Part shown: piece after piece, positions 61,393-64,000 of the stretch
How the letters are laid out: the number at the start of each line of letters is the position of its first letter
Position numbering within the stretch: the stretch's first letter is position 1
Source: Fimenecus sp045631225
Lineage (GTDB): Bacteria > Bacillota > Clostridia > Oscillospirales > Acutalibacteraceae
Length of the DNA: 64,000 nucleotides
Assembly (NCBI GenBank): GCA_045631225.1
Contig: JAZQUG010000010.1
Coordinates: 1-64,000 of the forward strand
Reading direction: 5' to 3'
Notes under the pieces: generated by a model
Seen by the model: only the letters and a program-made list of their open reading frames with translations
Databases searched by the model: none
Told to the model about the DNA's origin: nothing
Position numbers and translations under genes: made by a program

Positions 61393-62358
61393 ATGGAAAA
61401 GAAAAACAATGCAAATGTCAAAAAGATAGTAATTGCTGTTGTTGCAGTTATATTGATTGTCGGCGCAGTATTTTTAACAAAATTCTTTATTGATAAGAGT
61501 AACACTGACGGTGGTGTTACAAATTCAACACCATCACAGGATGTAACAGAAACAACAGAGCCTGAACCAAAGCCTGATTATTCAGAATATGTTGCAAAGA
61601 ACCCTGAAACAGTAGGTTGGATTACAGTTCCGGGAACAGGCGTTGATTTCCCTGTTGTTCAGACAGACAACAACGAATATTATATGAATTATAACTTTGA
61701 AAACAAATCAGACTATCGTGGTGCAATCTTTATGGATAAAAACAACGATGCTCTTAACCTTGATTCAAATACAATAATTTACGGTCACAATAATTATAAA
61801 GACGGTATCGTTTTCTCAGATCTTGCACAGTATGAGGATATCGAATTCTATAAAGAACATCCTGTAATCGAATTCAACACACTTGATAAGTATTATAAGT
61901 GGAAGATTTATGCTGTAATTCTTACAAACCGTTTACCTAAAGAAGATAACGGCTATGTGTTCAACTATATCTATCCTCACAACTTTGAAGGCGTAAATTA
62001 CAACGGTTATGTTAATGAATTGAACAAGAGAACATTGTATTTCACAGGCGTTGATGTAAAAGAGGGTGATAAGTTCTTAACATTACAGACATGTGTAAGA
62101 AACTTTGATATTTCAGGAAATTCAAAATATCCACATAACTATACATCAGGCGGTTCTTCATATTATCGTGCTCAGGGCGGTATCGTTATTATTGCACGTG
62201 CTGTAAGACCGGGTGAGGACCCAACTGTAGATACATCAAAGGCATATATCAATGAAAATCCGAAGTATCCGCAGATTTATTATGATAAGCATGGTATTAC
62301 TAATCCGTTCAAGAATGATGTACAGTGGAAACCAAAAGCTGTTGAGGTTAAAAAATAA
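61393..62358 (+). CDS. Class B-like sortase, catalytically intact
   Basis: A membrane-anchored transpeptidase of 321 aa. A basic tail and one membrane helix (residues 10-33) precede a Thr/Pro/Glu linker and the sortase fold. Catalytic residues are His132 in IIYGHNN, Cys234 in LQTCVRNF and Arg269 in IIARAVR; the NNEYYMNYNFE segment is typical of class B. No pilin or LPxTG/NPQTN substrate is encoded in this window. Its stop overlaps the ATG of the next gene. Confidence 0.92.
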   Translation: MEKKNNANVKKIVIAVVAVILIVGAVFLTKFFIDKSNTDGGVTNSTPSQDVTETTEPEPKPDYSEYVAKNPETVGWITVPGTGVDFPVVQTDNNEYYMNYNFENKSDYRGAIFMDKNNDALNLDSNTIIYGHNNYKDGIVFSDLAQYEDIEFYKEHPVIEFNTLDKYYKWKIYAVILTNRLPKEDNGYVFNYIYPHNFEGVNYNGYVNELNKRTLYFTGVDVKEGDKFLTLQTCVRNFDISGNSKYPHNYTSGGSSYYRAQGGIVIIARAVRPGEDPTVDTSKAYINENPKYPQIYYDKHGITNPFKNDVQWKPKAVEVKK

Positions 62359-63605
62359 TGAATAAAAAAGAAAACAATAATAATATGCTTTCTTTTGATA
62401 AACTTCGTTCGGGTCTTGGAATTGAAGAAGATTTGTCTGATATTAATGAAGAAGTGATTTCAAAGGTTAATTCAGCTCAAACTGAAAAAGCTCAGGCTTT
62501 TGAGGGGAAATCAGTTGTTGAAAACGGAAAAACTTTTATTGATATTACAGACCAGTTTACTTTTAATGAGGAAGAGCCAAAAAGAAATATTGAAATTTCA
62601 CCGACCACTACAGTAAATCAGGTTAATCCCGTTGTTCCGAAGAAACGAGTAAAAACCTTTAAGGAAATTTTTGCTGATTTCATTAAGTTTTTTATTCCTG
62701 TAAAAGCCGATAGTGGAAAAGATAAAATTCAGAAAATTGCAATGGATATGTCAATTATATTGATTGTTTGTTGTATAATCGGTATTGTTGGGGTTTTCGT
62801 TGAAAAGCAAGAGAATTCACTTGTTTCAAATGGCCAGATAGCAACGGTAGATAAGCTTTCGGACAATAAGTATGTGGAAGCGTGGAAGGAAGCATATGCA
62901 CAAAGCTCCGGTACAAATTTTCCAACGGGAATGAATTCAAAATATGCTTATCTCTATTATGTTAATCAGGATTTAGTGGGATGGCTTAAAATAAATAATA
63001 CTAATCTTGATGTGCAGGTTGTTCAGGGCGATGATAATGAATATTATTCATCAAGAGATTTTTATAAAAACTCAAATCAGTATGGTAATCCTTATCTTGA
63101 TTATAAAAACCGTACTCAAGGTCTTGATGATAATACAATAATTTATGGTCCGTATATGTCAAATAATCTTATGTTTGCATCACTTGAGCAGTATAAAACT
63201 GTTGACGGATATAAAAAGTCGCCATTAATTGAATACAGTACACTGTATGAAACATACACTTTTAAGGTTTTTGCAGCTTTTATTTCAACAAGTAATCCTG
63301 CAGAAGATAATGGTTTCAGTTATACAACAACAGATTTCATTTCGGATGGAAAATTCAGTGAGTTCATTAATAAAGTAAAGTCAAAAAGCATTATAAATAC
63401 TGATATTTCTGTGCAAACAGATGATAAAATAATAACACTTGTTACAACATCTAATGAATTTGATGGTGCAAGACTCGTTGTTATGGGCAGATTAGTTCGT
63501 GAGAATGAGTCTGCAGAGGTTGATGTAAACTCTGTTACTCTTAATGCATCACCTGAATATCCGCAAGCGTGGTATGATAATAAGAGTAATAATCCATTTG
63601 CATAA
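62358..63605 (+). CDS. Inactive sortase homologue (pseudosortase)
   Basis: A 415-aa protein. Residues 1-130 are a hydrophilic, presumably cytoplasmic extension, followed by a membrane helix (131-149) and a sortase-B-like fold aligned with the upstream protein (VGWLKINNTNLDVQVVQGDDNEYYSS). The catalytic His is Pro265 (IIYGPYM, CCG at 63150-63152), the Cys is Thr364 (LVTTSNEF, ACA at 63447-63449), while Arg378 is kept. The frame is intact and overlaps srtB (TAATG). It probably has a structural or regulatory role rather than transpeptidase activity. Confidence 0.87.
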   Translation: MNKKENNNNMLSFDKLRSGLGIEEDLSDINEEVISKVNSAQTEKAQAFEGKSVVENGKTFIDITDQFTFNEEEPKRNIEISPTTTVNQVNPVVPKKRVKTFKEIFADFIKFFIPVKADSGKDKIQKIAMDMSIILIVCCIIGIVGVFVEKQENSLVSNGQIATVDKLSDNKYVEAWKEAYAQSSGTNFPTGMNSKYAYLYYVNQDLVGWLKINNTNLDVQVVQGDDNEYYSSRDFYKNSNQYGNPYLDYKNRTQGLDDNTIIYGPYMSNNLMFASLEQYKTVDGYKKSPLIEYSTLYETYTFKVFAAFISTSNPAEDNGFSYTTTDFISDGKFSEFINKVKSKSIINTDISVQTDDKIITLVTTSNEFDGARLVVMGRLVRENESAEVDVNSVTLNASPEYPQAWYDNKSNNPFA

Positions 63606-63640
63606 TATAAAAAAGTAGGGAAGAAGAGAGGTTTTTGGAT

Positions 63641-64000
63641 ATGAAAACTAAGGTATTGTCACTAAATGTTGATAAAAGTATGTCTTTTACTCATTTTCAG
63701 ACAAAAATAGAAAATAGCATTAATTCTTTTACTGATGATAGCGTTTTTATAGAGTTCGAAGACATCAGAGAGATGTTTGTTGCTTTACAAGGTGCTCTTG
63801 GAGATGATGGACTTGTAATTACAGCAGTTGATTTGAAAAATTATCTGAAGTTTAAAAATGCGTTGATTCAGGCATTCGGAACAGAAATTACATATAATTC
63901 TGCTGTTCTTAATAAGATTGAATCATTAGAACTTGATGATAAAAAGAAAAAAGCATTTTCTGCATTCCCTGAACCTGCAACTGTTTTTGTCAGTGAAGAT
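63641..64000 (+). CDS. Hypothetical protein, 3' end beyond the window
   Basis: An open frame of 120 codons starting at ATG 63641 and running off the window edge. It begins MKTKVLSLNVDKSMSFTHFQ and includes LQGALGDDGLVITAVDLKNY. No signal peptide; it appears soluble and mixed alpha/beta. AGAGAGG lies about 9 nt upstream. It starts 35 bp after the pseudosortase and may belong to the same transcript. I do not recognise the family from this part. Confidence 0.75.
   Translation, partial: MKTKVLSLNVDKSMSFTHFQTKIENSINSFTDDSVFIEFEDIREMFVALQGALGDDGLVITAVDLKNYLKFKNALIQAFGTEITYNSAVLNKIESLELDDKKKKAFSAFPEPATVFVSED

Overview
The window is a low-GC, AT-rich chromosomal segment from an endospore-forming clostridial bacterium, most likely a gut member of the Ruminococcaceae/Oscillospiraceae. 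This is inferred from sporulation genes (spoIVB, spoIIGA-sigE, ypeB, a BofC-like gene), a type I dockerin on a secreted protease, a bile salt hydrolase, cytoplasmic glycosidases (GH29, GH43, GH63-like) and typical Firmicutes gene orders (lon-engB, gdpP-rplI-dnaB-tilS-hpt-ftsH, nifS-thiI). Nothing looks like a phage, plasmid, IS element or CRISPR array.

Layout. 1-2.5 kb: serC-serA serine synthesis operon on the minus strand. 2.6-12 kb: lon-engB-lysA-dnaE, then pfkA-aroK, closed by a terminator. 12-19 kb: spoIVB, a large (alpha/alpha)6 glycosidase, a small BofC-like protein and a class A PBP. 19-25.4 kb: a repeat-rich leader, a carA-carB-like pair, ruvX, then spoIIGA-sigE. 25.4-31.7 kb: a GlpA-like/GlpB-like/DUF1667 redox trio overlapping an alpha-L-fucosidase, facing a GPH sugar symporter. 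31.7-43.8 kb: rnhA (minus), then RNase J, gdpP, rplI, dnaB, tilS, hpt, ftsH and ilvB. 43.8-52.7 kb is a surface/secretion region: an apparent stand-alone structured small RNA, a BspA-type leucine-rich-repeat protein, tRNA-Ser(CGA), GH43, an SH3-C39 protein and a multidomain dockerin-bearing subtilase. 52.7-58.5 kb: a FliB-like protein, an MFS transporter with a bile salt hydrolase, a PnuC transporter behind a structured leader, a small lipoprotein and ypeB. 58.5-64 kb: nifS-thiI-pncC, then a class B sortase, a sortase-like partner lacking the active-site residues, and a gene cut by the window edge.

The most notable observation is that the carA-carB pair is open and translationally overlapping but appears catalytically dead. 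CarA has lost the Cys-His-Glu glutaminase triad. CarB has lost metal-binding residues in both ATP-grasp halves, the first glycine-rich loop and about 70 residues of the second half. This looks like a maintained pseudoenzyme complex rather than a working carbamoyl-phosphate synthase. A second pseudoenzyme is the sortase homologue with His replaced by Pro and Cys by Thr, directly downstream of an intact sortase. Third is the 169-nt RNA at 43921-44089, with a promoter positioned to start exactly at the base of a perfect 13-bp stem, nested helices and a strong terminator.

All start choices, motifs and hairpins were read by eye; family assignments come from recognised motifs, not from database searches.
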